Shown here: one piece after another, positions 1 to 8,530 of the stretch
How the letters are laid out: each line of letters starts with the position of its first letter
Position numbering within the stretch: position 1 is the stretch's first letter
Origin: Bacteroides sp.
Lineage (GTDB): Bacteria > Bacteroidota > Bacteroidia > Bacteroidales > Bacteroidaceae
NCBI GenBank assembly: GCA_030151885.1
Contig: JASLCG010000027.1
Location: 1-9,300 of the forward strand
Length of the DNA stretch: 9,300 nt
Direction of reading: 5' to 3'
Translations under genes and position numbers: made by a program
Notes under the pieces: generated by a model
Seen by the model: only the letters and a program-made list of their open reading frames with translations
Told to the model about the DNA's origin: nothing
Database searches by the model: none

Positions 1-2
1 AT

Positions 3-68
3 AAATCTTATGAAGAGGGTTGTAAGTTGGATCAGAAGTTTTGGATAAGTTGTTATGAGATGCGGTAA
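3..68 (+). CDS. possible 3' end of a convergent plus-strand gene (partial)
   Basis: Frame 3 from the left edge is open for 21 codons and ends with TAA at 66-68. The translation (KSYEEGCKLDQKFWISCYEMR) is mixed and charged in a way that resembles a real protein tail, and this stretch looks less A+T-rich than the spacer after it. A converging gene would also suit the strong hairpin at 98-136, which could stop transcripts from both sides. No family is recognisable from so few residues. Frame 1 is also open for 15 codons, so the call is weak. Confidence 0.28.
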   Translation, partial: KSYEEGCKLDQKFWISCYEMR

Positions 69-97
69 AAAATTTATTAATCCCTACTCTACAAATA

Positions 98-136
98 AAA
101 TACCCCTCGTTACTAAATATGTAACGAGAGGTATTT
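98..136 (-). terminator. intrinsic terminator of the minus-strand uptake operon
   Basis: A 16-bp inverted repeat pairs 121-136 with 98-113 around a 7-base loop (114-120). Read on the minus strand, the arms AAATACCTCTCGTTAC and GTAACGAGGGGTATTT pair completely, with one U-G wobble, and run into the U-rich tail TATTTGT. It begins 36 nt after the stop codon of the last operon gene (172-174). On the plus strand the wobble becomes a C-A mismatch and the following bases are less T-rich, so it is better suited to the minus strand, though it may work both ways. Confidence 0.88.
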
Positions 137-171
137 AGAAATTCAGCCTTTATTTAATAGTCAAAAGAATT

Positions 172-1344
172 TTATTCAGTACCTCCAAATTTTACTCCAG
201 CAGTCCATTTTGTAGAACCTGTAGATTTACCAATATTACCATGACCTGTTGAGTCTTGGAATTCATTTCCATTTCCTTCATTAAGTTTCCAATATGCCTC
301 TAATCCATCTGTGTTAGGATCTACACTATACATATTATTTTTTATTTGATCAGCTGAAATTGCTTTTGTCCAAAAACGTAATTCAGACATCATAACATTA
401 GCTTTTAAGTAATCAGTATTTCCTAAGTGAAACTTATTACGATCTAATTGGGTCACTTTATTAGGTGATGCTATACTGATATCTTCTTTGCCATTTACAA
501 ATAAAGTCAATTTAGCTCCATCGTTAACCATTGCAATGTGATACCACTTATTAGCCTCAAACTCAGTAGCTGAATTTATTTGAGTTCCCTGGTTCTTCAC
601 CTGGAATACATTACCTTTAATAGGTGCATCACCAAAACGAGAATATATTTCACCATCTTTCCCATCTGAAGCAAATGCTGCAAAAATAGCTTGGTTATTG
701 AGTTCTCCTACAGATGTACCTAACCTGTCAATATTGATTAGGAATTCAATTGACCACGAAGTTAACTCATAATCTTGACGCATAGTAAAATTAACATTGT
801 TTCTATTATGAATAGTAGGAACTGATGTTACGATTGGAAACTCTAAGATACCAACTAATAAATTAGCACCTTTAATAGTCTCTACAACCCCATTCATAGA
901 CTCCATTTCAACTGCTATTGCATACTTATTACCATCTCCCATTATTTCATTAGACAGAGGTTTTATATTTACAGACTGAGTTGCTCCTAGCACTTCCCCT
1001 GAAGTAATTTCTACTTCATTAAAATCATACTCAAGAAATTCTTGAGGTAGCATCTTATAATCTAAGTTATTCTTTTTATTAAACTCTTGTAGAGCAACAT
1101 CACTTAGTTTAATAGAATATTTAGCAGTTTGATCTATTGGTTGATTTATTCTTGGTGTTGCTGTTAAAACATTTCCATTTAAATCATCAACAGCTAGTTT
1201 TACAGATTTATATGTAGCTAAATTGGTTTCGGCAATAAATGCTTTATTAGATATTTCATCATATTTAGCATTATTGCAACTAGACAAACTAAAACTTGCT
1301 AAGATTAAAGAACCTAAAATATATTTTGATAAAATGTTTTTCAT
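172..1344 (-). CDS. DUF1735 + LamG-domain surface lipoprotein, probable glycan-binding protein
   Basis: This 390-residue protein has a lipoprotein signal peptide: K2 and K7, a hydrophobic core, and lipobox LSSC with the lipidated cysteine at C23. Residues about 28-170 fit the beta-rich DUF1735 domain found in Bacteroidales PUL lipoproteins. Residues about 180-385 form a concanavalin-A-like LamG/laminin_G_3 domain, recognisable from WSIEFLI near 197, KWYHIAMV with LTLFVNGKE at 266-287, SELRFWTKAIS at 320-330 and GLEAYWKLNEG at 347-357. It is the last gene of the operon, 10 nt after the GH18 gene and before the terminator. Proteins with this architecture often accompany GH18 endoglycosidases in N-glycan PULs and are thought to bind glycan at the cell surface. 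Binding is inferred from the fold and context; no catalytic motif is visible, although LamG folds can also occur in enzymes. Confidence 0.88.
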   Translation of the reverse strand: MKNILSKYILGSLILASFSLSSCNNAKYDEISNKAFIAETNLATYKSVKLAVDDLNGNVLTATPRINQPIDQTAKYSIKLSDVALQEFNKKNNLDYKMLPQEFLEYDFNEVEITSGEVLGATQSVNIKPLSNEIMGDGNKYAIAVEMESMNGVVETIKGANLLVGILEFPIVTSVPTIHNRNNVNFTMRQDYELTSWSIEFLINIDRLGTSVGELNNQAIFAAFASDGKDGEIYSRFGDAPIKGNVFQVKNQGTQINSATEFEANKWYHIAMVNDGAKLTLFVNGKEDISIASPNKVTQLDRNKFHLGNTDYLKANVMMSELRFWTKAISADQIKNNMYSVDPNTDGLEAYWKLNEGNGNEFQDSTGHGNIGKSTGSTKWTAGVKFGGTE

Positions 1345-1354
1345 AATTGTAAAT

Positions 1355-2461
1355 TTACTTCACATTATTATTAGCAGGATTCATTATTTGTGTTGCTTTA
1401 CGCAGATATGGGTAGGTAACGCCTAAAGGGAATCCATTAGGGCTGTATTCATATTCCATATGAAATGTACCTACTCCCCCTTTTCTCACTTTTTTACCAT
1501 TGATTACAGGATTCCATCTAGCCATACCTTCTAAAGATCTGTATTTACCATCAAATATAACACCTCCACCCTCAGCAAAACTTTCAAAATTTTCTGTTAC
1601 TATGAATTTTCTAGCAACATCTTCTGCATCTAAAATACCATCAAAAGTATCTATAACTCTACTCAATCGACTATCCAAGTCATATTCTCCACCAGAAGCA
1701 TAAGCTTGAACAATAAAATAATCAAATAAAGCTCCTGTTTCTGGATGGATTGCATAAGGTTCTCCATCAATGACAAGCAACCTATCCGTTCCAGACTTTG
1801 GCCCAATTCTTTTAGACATTTCTTCTAAGAAAATATCAATTCTGTTACCTACAGCCATTTCTTTACGAGTTTCAAAAGGATGTCCATAGTTTGGTTCCCA
1901 ATCTAAGTCAAAACCATCATAGTTATATTTATCAATCGTATCGCAAAAAGCATTAGCATATTTACGAATAGCCGCTTCAATAGATACATCATCTCCATCT
2001 ACCCAGCCCCAAAAATCTTTTCTAGCTTCAAGAGAGTAGTTATGATCTTCAGGAGTAATCTGATCACCTATATCTAGAACAATGCAACAAACTAAAGCTC
2101 TAGTACCTTTTAACTTCTGTACATAATGCAGATCTGCAAGTATTTCTGGTGTTGGGTTTTTCCATCCACCCCACATTGATACAAAATCAACACTATCAGG
2201 AAGACCTTTCATTGTGTTCTCTAGGCTTACACCTTTACCTGACCAGTTACCGAACCAACCAAAAGTCACAGAGTGGTCCGATTTTTTATATGCTCTTAAT
2301 GCTTCAAAATAAGCATCATTATTAGCTGATTGAGTTAAATCATCAGCATCCTTTATACGCATATCCGTCCAACTAGAACAACTAGCTAAAAAGAGCCCAA
2401 TCAATGCATAAGGAGCCAATATGTTTTTTATAATATTTAAATTCATAATATTCAAATTCAT
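1355..2461 (-). CDS. GH18 endo-beta-N-acetylglucosaminidase, surface lipoprotein
   Basis: This 368-residue protein is predicted to cut the GlcNAc-beta-1,4-GlcNAc core of N-linked glycans, releasing the glycan from glycoprotein. The lipoprotein signal ends in LASC with C28 as the lipidated residue. The GH18 barrel follows: FGWFGNW at 67-73 (strand 1), VDFVSMWGG at 91-99, and the full catalytic motif YDGFDLDWE at 181-189, with E189 as the acid/base and D187 the residue that positions the substrate acetamido group. VQAY at 251-254 is a late barrel strand. The size is that of a single-domain EndoH/EndoF-like enzyme, with no added binding module, so binding may be left to the LamG protein encoded 10 nt downstream. 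Chitinase activity is the alternative, but the SusCD/DUF1735-LamG context favours N-glycans. High-mannose versus complex specificity cannot be read here. Met1 and Met6 are both possible starts, because the first 15 bases are duplicated. Confidence 0.9.
   Translation of the reverse strand: MNLNIMNLNIIKNILAPYALIGLFLASCSSWTDMRIKDADDLTQSANNDAYFEALRAYKKSDHSVTFGWFGNWSGKGVSLENTMKGLPDSVDFVSMWGGWKNPTPEILADLHYVQKLKGTRALVCCIVLDIGDQITPEDHNYSLEARKDFWGWVDGDDVSIEAAIRKYANAFCDTIDKYNYDGFDLDWEPNYGHPFETRKEMAVGNRIDIFLEEMSKRIGPKSGTDRLLVIDGEPYAIHPETGALFDYFIVQAYASGGEYDLDSRLSRVIDTFDGILDAEDVARKFIVTENFESFAEGGGVIFDGKYRSLEGMARWNPVINGKKVRKGGVGTFHMEYEYSPNGFPLGVTYPYLRKATQIMNPANNNVK
2432..2461 (-). repeat. 15-bp tandem duplication spanning the GH18 start codon
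   Basis: Read on the minus strand, ATGAATTTGAATATT is followed directly by ATGAATTTAAATATT, 14 of 15 bases identical, coding MNLNI-MNLNI. Each copy has its own ATG in the same frame, giving two alternative starts (2461 and 2446). The signal peptide core and lipobox lie after the repeat, so either start yields an exportable lipoprotein. Confidence 0.85.
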
Positions 2462-2483
2462 TAAATTGATATTTAAAATCTAA

Positions 2484-4040
2484 TTACTTCTTTTGCCACC
2501 AAAGCTTAGTCTGATAGTCATCATTACCATTTAGTAAAGTTATTGCCTGCAATACATTATCTTTATTATTGGTATACTCATCAGGAGCAAATGGTATTCT
2601 ATTTGCTACTTCTGGTAAATTAGGTATTGCTAAAGGAAAGTATCTAGGGAAGCCTGTTCTACGCTTTTCACTCCATGCCTCTGTACCTAATGGCCATAAT
2701 GCTATCCATTTCTGAGTAATTAAACGTTCCATTTTTTCTTCCATAGAAGCAGTATCATCCCATTTTATAGTAATGTTACTAACAGCCGATATCGAGTTAT
2801 TACCTGATGGATCTACGTAATCAGCTTGAGTTAAATTACTGTTGTTAATATAGTCATCTGCACCAGCAGCACCCCATTGTTCAAATGATTGTTGAATAGC
2901 TAATTCATATAATTCTTTAGGAGTTCCCCCCATATTCCAACCTTTCAATGCACCTTCTGCTTTACAAAAGGTTACTTCAGATACAGCCATCCAAAGTAAT
3001 GGTTCTGTTGTAGATACCTTAGGAGAAGAATATCTTTGAGCATCTTCTAAGTTAGCAATATTAATACCTGCACGATTTCCTTGATAAAGAGATCCTTTGG
3101 AAGTAAACTTCATTGGTTGAAAATATTTTTCAATTCTAGGATCTTTAAAGCCGTTCATATAAGAAGTAATATCTGCCGCCGCTCTAGCATCACCATAAGA
3201 ATTCCACATTACTTCTAATGGATTCTTAGAGTAACGATAATTCGCATTATCAGCATTTGACACCATAACACCAATAGGATGGCTTACAGCTTCTTCTGCC
3301 ATCTCTTTTGCCAAGTCTGGATTAACATTACATATACGGATAGCCATTCGTAATTTCTGAGAATTTGCCAATCTAACCCACTTAGCAAAATCTCCAGCAT
3401 AAAGATTATCAAAGCTAGACATACTGCGATTTTCAGGATTTGCTAAAGCAAAAGAAGTTAAAACTTCGATAGCTTCATTTAAATCTTCAAACATATATTT
3501 ATATACATCTTCTTGAGAGTCATAAGCAGTTGATATACTACCATTTTCTACACCTCTATAAGGAATAGGACCAAATTGATCTGTTATTCTTTGCATAGCA
3601 ATTACTCTCAAAACTTGAGCCCATGCATAGTTAACACCTTTACTACCTGTCATTTTTTTAACTTCATTCCATGCTGAATAAAATTTAGACATAGGGTCTT
3701 TAAAAGGGTGATTTACCCAACCAGTTGGTGGATTATAGGTTATAAAATTGGCTGTTGACCATGCTGGTTTAGTAAACATCATAAAACGAGCATATTGTGC
3801 TCCAACTAAGTTTTCATTCATCTGATATGAATTTTCTTGAGCTGGAAATGCAATATCACTCATTTCTGGGAAAAAGGCTCCCATTTTAAAGTTATCACGC
3901 CCCATTTCTTCCTCAGAAAGCTTTCCGCCTGGGCGATTAATACTTTCAAATCCTGCTGTACAAGATGATTGACTCATCAACAGTCCTCCAGCTAGTAATA
4001 CACCAGCAAAGAATGATATTTTTTTAGTATTGAATTTCAT
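2484..4040 (-). CDS. SusD/RagB-like glycan-binding outer-membrane lipoprotein (SusD-like_2 type)
   Basis: This 518-residue lipoprotein would form the hinged surface lid of the SusC transporter and capture glycan for import. The signal peptide has KK at 6-7, a hydrophobic core and the lipid cysteine at C27. The residue at -3 is Q, so the lipobox (QSSC) is less standard than in the two downstream lipoproteins. The family is clear from WAQVLRVIAMQRITDQFGPIPY at about 140-161, WVRLANSQKLRMAIRI near 221-236, SEVTFCKAEGALKGW at 354-368, and the C-terminal QKWIALWPLGTEAW...RRTGFPRYFP at about 443-469. This pattern is typical of the SusD-like_2 branch. The length is normal for the family. It lies 15 nt after the SusC gene and 22 nt before the GH18 gene, as expected for cotranscription. 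Confidence 0.95.
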   Translation of the reverse strand: MKFNTKKISFFAGVLLAGGLLMSQSSCTAGFESINRPGGKLSEEEMGRDNFKMGAFFPEMSDIAFPAQENSYQMNENLVGAQYARFMMFTKPAWSTANFITYNPPTGWVNHPFKDPMSKFYSAWNEVKKMTGSKGVNYAWAQVLRVIAMQRITDQFGPIPYRGVENGSISTAYDSQEDVYKYMFEDLNEAIEVLTSFALANPENRSMSSFDNLYAGDFAKWVRLANSQKLRMAIRICNVNPDLAKEMAEEAVSHPIGVMVSNADNANYRYSKNPLEVMWNSYGDARAAADITSYMNGFKDPRIEKYFQPMKFTSKGSLYQGNRAGINIANLEDAQRYSSPKVSTTEPLLWMAVSEVTFCKAEGALKGWNMGGTPKELYELAIQQSFEQWGAAGADDYINNSNLTQADYVDPSGNNSISAVSNITIKWDDTASMEEKMERLITQKWIALWPLGTEAWSEKRRTGFPRYFPLAIPNLPEVANRIPFAPDEYTNNKDNVLQAITLLNGNDDYQTKLWWQKK

Positions 4041-4055
4041 AAGAATTAGATTTAA

Positions 4056-7000
4056 TTAGAACTGAACTTTAATATTGAAACCTATATTACGTAAGCTTGG
4101 CTGCATAAAGTAGTCAACACCTTGGAAATATGTTCCTGTAGAAGCTGTCAACTCAGGATCGAATGGAGCTTTATTATAAATCATCCATAAGTTTCTACCT
4201 ACTATAGACATACTTAAATTCATCTTATTATTAAACCATTTTGTAGGGAAGCTATATCCAAAAGATGCTTCTTGAAGACGTACGTTAGTAGCACTATAAA
4301 CATATTCAGATAATACACCTTCTTGTCCACCTACAACAGCATAATATTTTTCAGTGTCATAAAGTCCATTGTTAATAGGAACTCCTCCTTGACTTCTATA
4401 GCTAGCTGAAGTCTTCGAAACACCATACTGATCCATTATAGCTTGAGTTGGAGACATTACAATACCACCAAATCTTGCAGAAATCATAAATCCTAATTGA
4501 AATCCTTTGTAAGAGAAATCATTTCTAAATCCTAAATTTGATTTAGGTAATACAGAACCAACCTTAATAGGATTCAAGTTTAATTCTTCTTTCTTAATAT
4601 TATTATTTTTATCTAGCGCTACATTACCATTTGCATCTCTTGCAATTCTGTTTTTCACATACAGATCGCCCATAGTACCACCTTTACGTAAAATAAACTC
4701 ACTAGCACCAAAACCACCTTGTCCACTCTGAGATAGACTATAGTGCTCTCCAGTTTCAGGATCTTCGTAATCATCAAGTAGCTCTTTAATCTTATTCTTA
4801 TTCATACTAAATGTAAGATTAGAAGTCCAATTAAATTTACCCCAACTATTATTAAACCCTAAGCCTAGCTCAATTCCCTTATTTTCTACATTACCCGACT
4901 GAACATACATACTTGAATAACCAGAACTTGCTGATATAGGTATTTGTAAAGTCTGCTTTCTTGTATTAGACTTATACCATGTTAAATCCAAACTAAATTT
5001 ATTTTGTAAAAACTTAGCGCTTAATCCAGCCTCCCAAGAGTCTGTTTTTTCAGGATATAACTTACCTAATGGACGGAATTTGTTTGCAACCCACTTATTT
5101 GTAGATTCGTCCCATTCATATCTCCATTTAGATGTTAAGTTTCTTGGTATAGCAGAGCCAACAGAAGCGAACGACCCTCGCAACTTCAAGTATGATATAG
5201 CCTCAGGCATTTTAACCATTTCACTGATTACTGCTGATAACCCCACAGATGGATAAAAGAAAGAAGATGTAGGTGTACCTGATAAAGCTGAGTCCCAATC
5301 ATTACGACCTGTTACTGTTAAATACAACATGCTTCTCCAACCCAATTCAGCACTAGCAAAGATTGAATTAGTTCTCTGCTTATATGACTGATCAATAGGT
5401 CTATTATCTGATGATAAATTGTAATTCAAATTATATTTATTAAACACATTTGATATTTCTTTCAAACCACCTTGATAACCTTCTAAATCATAATATACTT
5501 GAGAAATACTCACACCAACGTTAGCATTAAATGTAAAATCATTAAATGATTTATTGATATTACCCAAAAGATCTGCATAAACTTGCCTATCATCGCTTTT
5601 CTCTGTTCTATAAAAGCCGAAAGGAGAACCTGATGTAAATAAAGTAGCAGTTGATGCATAACGTTTATCTGTAAAATCAGTAGTAGCATTATCCACACGT
5701 ACACGACCAGAAACATTAAACCAATCTAAAACATCATATTTCAAACTTGCAGTCATCATATAACGTTGTTTCTTAGCACCCCTTAGATTTCTATTTGCAA
5801 TCCAGTACGGATTCTGCATACCTAATCCAGCATCACCCCAAGTCCAGTTTTGAGTATTAACCTTTCTAAGAGGGTCGTAAGATTCGTACATACGTACTGT
5901 TTCAAAGTTTTCACCCCTAGGATATAAATATAGCGCTGGTAATGGATTAAAATATTGGCCTTGAGCCATTAAGTTTTGATCTTCTTGAATAATATAATTA
6001 AAGCCCACGTCCATTGTCATCTTATCATCTAAGAAGCTAGTCGTATTTCTTACAGTAAAGTTATACCTATTGTATTTATTATTTGGAATTATCCCTTTTG
6101 CATTAGTTGTTGCAGCAGATAAATACGTTTGATTTTTAGAATTACCTACAGATAGGGTTACTGTATTCTGTATATTTGTACCTGTATTAAAAAAGTCCTC
6201 AGGATCATATTCACCAAACATAGAACCTGTTCCTCCACCCCAAGATTTAAACTCTCCAGGACGATTAACATACTGTGTCTGAAATTCTGGCATTACAAAA
6301 GGCCTAGAAAAAGTACTATTATTTGAAATAGTTACCTTTGCTTTACCTTCTTCCCCCTTCTTAGTTGTTATCAAAATTACACCTTGAGCCGCATTAGAAC
6401 CATAAAGAGCTGCAGCTGCAGGACCACTTAACACAGACATACTTTCGATATCTTCAGGGTTTAAGTCGGAAATTCCTTCGCCACGTGGTTGAGTTGAATA
6501 TGTTCCACTTGTGCTACCTTCATTATTATTAAAAATAGGCACACCATCTATTACATATAATGCATTGTTATTTGCTGCGATTGATTTCGAACCACGCATA
6601 ATAACTCTTGTAGCACCACCAATTCCCGAAGAAGAAGCATTGATATTAACACCAGCAACTTTACCAGATAGTGAATTCATAAAGTTTGCATCTTTAATAG
6701 TAACTAACTCATCACTTTTAACCTCCTGCACATTATAACTAAGAGCCTTTTGAGATCTCTTAATACCTAAAGCAGTTACAACAACTTCGTCGAGAAGCTC
6801 TGTATCTTCAGATAAAGTTATATTAAGTGTTTGTGATTTTTTAATAGAGAATGATTGAGATGCATAACCAATATACGATACTTCAAGCTCTTTACCAACT
6901 GGTACCTCAATAGTATAATTACCATCAATATCTGTTACAGTTCCAGTTGTAGTACCTTTTACAGATATACTAACCCCAATTAAAGGATCTTTAGATACAT

Positions 7001-7361
7001 CTGTTATACGACCTTGTACTAAATGCTTTACAGTATTTTGCTGTTTTTGATTTGTAGCTTTAGTGGCAAGTACTAAATGATTATCATGTACCTGATATAC
7101 AATATTAGTTTTCTCAAGCAGCCTATTTACAACCGTAGAGATTTCCTCATTATCAGCTTTAATTGTGTACTTTTTATTTGTATTTAGATCATTAACATTA
7201 AAAACTACAGAAAGAGCAGCTTGATTACCTATCTCTTTTAAAATTTGATCTAAAGTTGCATCTTGGAAGTTTATTGTCACCTTTGCATTTTTATTTCCAG
7301 CAAAAGCATTGTATGACATAGCCAGCAAGAGCAATAACAAATACTTAAATTTGTTTTTCAT
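4056..7361 (-). CDS. SusC/RagA-like TonB-dependent transporter with STN signalling domain
   Basis: This 1101-residue outer-membrane barrel should import oligosaccharide, using TonB energy. Domains in order: signal peptide (1-21, ending AFA-G); STN domain at about 26-100 (VTINFQDATLDQILKEIG through YQVHDNHLVLA); carboxypeptidase-regulatory-like beta domain at about 115-185 (VQGRITD, DPLIGVSISVKGT, DGNYTIEVP, VSYIGY); TonB box region DEVVVTALG at 191-199; plug from about 205 (LSGKVAGVNI, TRVIMRGSKS, ALYVIDGVPI at 267-276); and a barrel ending IGFNIKVQF with the expected terminal phenylalanine. The STN domain is the important feature: in this family it marks transporters that signal to a FecR-type anti-sigma factor, and one is encoded just upstream. 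The 156-nt upstream gap contains a candidate ECF-type promoter and no TAnnTTTG element on this strand. Confidence 0.97.
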   Translation of the reverse strand: MKNKFKYLLLLLLAMSYNAFAGNKNAKVTINFQDATLDQILKEIGNQAALSVVFNVNDLNTNKKYTIKADNEEISTVVNRLLEKTNIVYQVHDNHLVLATKATNQKQQNTVKHLVQGRITDVSKDPLIGVSISVKGTTTGTVTDIDGNYTIEVPVGKELEVSYIGYASQSFSIKKSQTLNITLSEDTELLDEVVVTALGIKRSQKALSYNVQEVKSDELVTIKDANFMNSLSGKVAGVNINASSSGIGGATRVIMRGSKSIAANNNALYVIDGVPIFNNNEGSTSGTYSTQPRGEGISDLNPEDIESMSVLSGPAAAALYGSNAAQGVILITTKKGEEGKAKVTISNNSTFSRPFVMPEFQTQYVNRPGEFKSWGGGTGSMFGEYDPEDFFNTGTNIQNTVTLSVGNSKNQTYLSAATTNAKGIIPNNKYNRYNFTVRNTTSFLDDKMTMDVGFNYIIQEDQNLMAQGQYFNPLPALYLYPRGENFETVRMYESYDPLRKVNTQNWTWGDAGLGMQNPYWIANRNLRGAKKQRYMMTASLKYDVLDWFNVSGRVRVDNATTDFTDKRYASTATLFTSGSPFGFYRTEKSDDRQVYADLLGNINKSFNDFTFNANVGVSISQVYYDLEGYQGGLKEISNVFNKYNLNYNLSSDNRPIDQSYKQRTNSIFASAELGWRSMLYLTVTGRNDWDSALSGTPTSSFFYPSVGLSAVISEMVKMPEAISYLKLRGSFASVGSAIPRNLTSKWRYEWDESTNKWVANKFRPLGKLYPEKTDSWEAGLSAKFLQNKFSLDLTWYKSNTRKQTLQIPISASSGYSSMYVQSGNVENKGIELGLGFNNSWGKFNWTSNLTFSMNKNKIKELLDDYEDPETGEHYSLSQSGQGGFGASEFILRKGGTMGDLYVKNRIARDANGNVALDKNNNIKKEELNLNPIKVGSVLPKSNLGFRNDFSYKGFQLGFMISARFGGIVMSPTQAIMDQYGVSKTSASYRSQGGVPINNGLYDTEKYYAVVGGQEGVLSEYVYSATNVRLQEASFGYSFPTKWFNNKMNLSMSIVGRNLWMIYNKAPFDPELTASTGTYFQGVDYFMQPSLRNIGFNIKVQF

Positions 7362-7405
7362 AGCGTTAAAATTAATTAATAAAATGTTTTTTGATTTAAA
7401 ATCTT

Positions 7406-7431
7406 GAATACTAGAGTATTTACAGTGTTCC
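7406..7431 (-). promoter_or_regulatory. candidate ECF-sigma promoter for the susC-like operon
   Basis: On the minus strand a GGAAC box (7431-7427) is followed by 16 bases and TATTC (7410-7406). Transcription would start near 7399, about 38 nt before the SusC ATG. AAC in the -35 box is a frequent feature of ECF promoters. The surrounding TTAGGAACACTGTAAAT closely matches an element with the same geometry upstream of fecR (8542-8567). There is no CAAAnnTA (a reversed housekeeping -7 element) anywhere in the 7362-7517 gap. This is inferred from one pair of sites, without a known consensus for this sigma factor. Confidence 0.5.
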
Positions 7432-7447
7432 TAATATTAGAGTTTTT
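7409..7447. repeat. imperfect 13-bp direct repeat and small palindromes upstream of the SusC gene
   Basis: TACTAGAGTATTT (7409-7421) and TATTAGAGTTTTT (7435-7447) match at 11 of 13 bases, 26 bp apart start to start. Overlapping them are a hyphenated palindrome AATACT-AG-AGTATT (7407-7420) and a perfect one, CTAATATTAG (7431-7440). They bracket the candidate -35 box. They could be operator half-sites, or chance in such A+T-rich DNA. Confidence 0.45.
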
Positions 7448-7517
7448 TTACATAAGTATATTTTTTTTAGTTTCTACTTATTAATACAATCCTAATGTTA
7501 TACCTACTAAAAAAAAA

Positions 7518-8504
7518 TTACACTTTTTTTATAATTATTGTGTATTCATCAATTCTATCAAACTTCATTTTATTAGTTAAAGACAACACTTCCAGTATAT
7601 TACAGATGGAAGACTGTGTGGAGAATTCGCAAGTAAATAATTCTTGTTCTAAATTTTTATTATCAATTGTTATCTCAATATTAAAGTGTTGTTCCAATGT
7701 TTGAGTAATTTCTAATAAAGTAGTTTGATCAAAGCTCAACTTTCCAGTTCTCCACAGCAAGATATTTTCAGGAATTTCATAAGAGAATAACTTAGTTGTA
7801 CCTTTTTCAGTGTTCACTCTTAAACTTTCACCTGGTATTAATTTATGCTCTTCCAATAAATTTGAAGAGCTTACACATACGGCTCCCTCAAGAAGAGTTG
7901 TTATAACATCTTTTTCGAATTCATTTGCCCTAACATTAAATTTAGTACCAACAACTTCAATGTCAACATTCTTAGATGATACTACAAAAGGGGTATTATT
8001 ATGATATACTTCAAAATATGCTTCTCCCATTAAACTTACAGTTCTTTTACTTGACCAAAACTTTTCAGTATAATCTAATTGAGAATTGGAGTTTAGAGCT
8101 ACAATAGAACCATCTGGCAACTTGACGGATGCTCTTTCATTCTGTGCTGTAAAGACAGTAACTTTGTCTTTTGTAGAATCTGATAATAAAAAAAGAGCCA
8201 ATCCCCCAGTCAAGAATACACCTACAAAAAATGCTGCTACATATTTTACATACTGAAACCAATTAATTCTTTTTACTTTAGAAAAATACTTATACTTAAA
8301 ATTGGCATAGCTAGAAACTGTATCAACTAACGTTTCAGAAGCTTCCATTGATATAATCTTATAAAGAGTAAATGCATCTCTAAATTCATTCTGATGTTCT
8401 TCCGATTCAGAAAACCAAAGCTCGACCAAATCAACTTCTTCTTGAGTCAATTTGTTATTGAAATAATTAAATAATACGTCTTCGTCAATTTTCATTAATG
8501 GCAT
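7518..8504 (-). CDS. FecR-family transmembrane anti-sigma factor
   Basis: This 328-residue inner-membrane protein should hold the ECF sigma factor in check and release it when signalled by the SusC-like transporter. Layout: acidic N-terminal cytoplasmic sigma-binding region at 1-80 (KIDEDVLFNYFNNKLTQEE start); one membrane helix at about 86-107; periplasmic FecR domain at about 113-230, with VKLPDGSIVALNSNSQLDY at 127-145, MGEAYFEV at 159-166 and VVGTKFNVRA at 184-193; and a C-terminal DUF4974/STN-like domain at about 255-327 (LSFDQTTLLEITQTLEQHFNIEI). The length is normal. Start choice is open: Met1 at 8504 or Met4 at 8495, and the family more often begins like the second. Its gene lies head to head with the sigma gene and upstream of the SusC gene. 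Both fit cell-surface signalling of the FecI/FecR/FecA kind. Confidence 0.95.
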   Translation of the reverse strand: MPLMKIDEDVLFNYFNNKLTQEEVDLVELWFSESEEHQNEFRDAFTLYKIISMEASETLVDTVSSYANFKYKYFSKVKRINWFQYVKYVAAFFVGVFLTGGLALFLLSDSTKDKVTVFTAQNERASVKLPDGSIVALNSNSQLDYTEKFWSSKRTVSLMGEAYFEVYHNNTPFVVSSKNVDIEVVGTKFNVRANEFEKDVITTLLEGAVCVSSSNLLEEHKLIPGESLRVNTEKGTTKLFSYEIPENILLWRTGKLSFDQTTLLEITQTLEQHFNIEITIDNKNLEQELFTCEFSTQSSICNILEVLSLTNKMKFDRIDEYTIIIKKV

Positions 8505-8530
8505 AAGTATATTTGATATATGTATGTGAT

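Noticed and set aside
1223..1703. Two short plus-strand open frames (1223-1426 and 1500-1703)
   Set aside because: They lie opposite the LamG and GH18 genes, have no recognisable domain, and the minus-strand proteins have clear signals and motifs.
5510..5716. Minus-strand 68-codon frame inside the SusC gene
   Set aside because: Out-of-frame shadow of an intact TonB-dependent transporter; low-complexity hydrophobic translation.
6511..6738. Plus-strand frame opposite the SusC plug region
   Set aside because: Antisense to conserved plug sequence, with no domain or promoter of its own.
7487..7494. CAATCCTA, a one-mismatch reversed housekeeping -7 element upstream of the SusC gene
   Set aside because: It lacks the conserved TTTG and has no -33 box at the right spacing.
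7509..7545. Possible weak terminator just after fecR (run of nine T on the minus strand)
   Set aside because: The only stems before the T-run are a 5-bp TACAC/GTGTA pair with a long loop or an A-U-only pairing. Too weak to call, although partial termination before the susC promoter remains possible.
7495..8004. Two plus-strand frames (7495-7704 and 7810-8004) opposite fecR
   Set aside because: Antisense to an intact FecR protein with all expected domains; no independent support.
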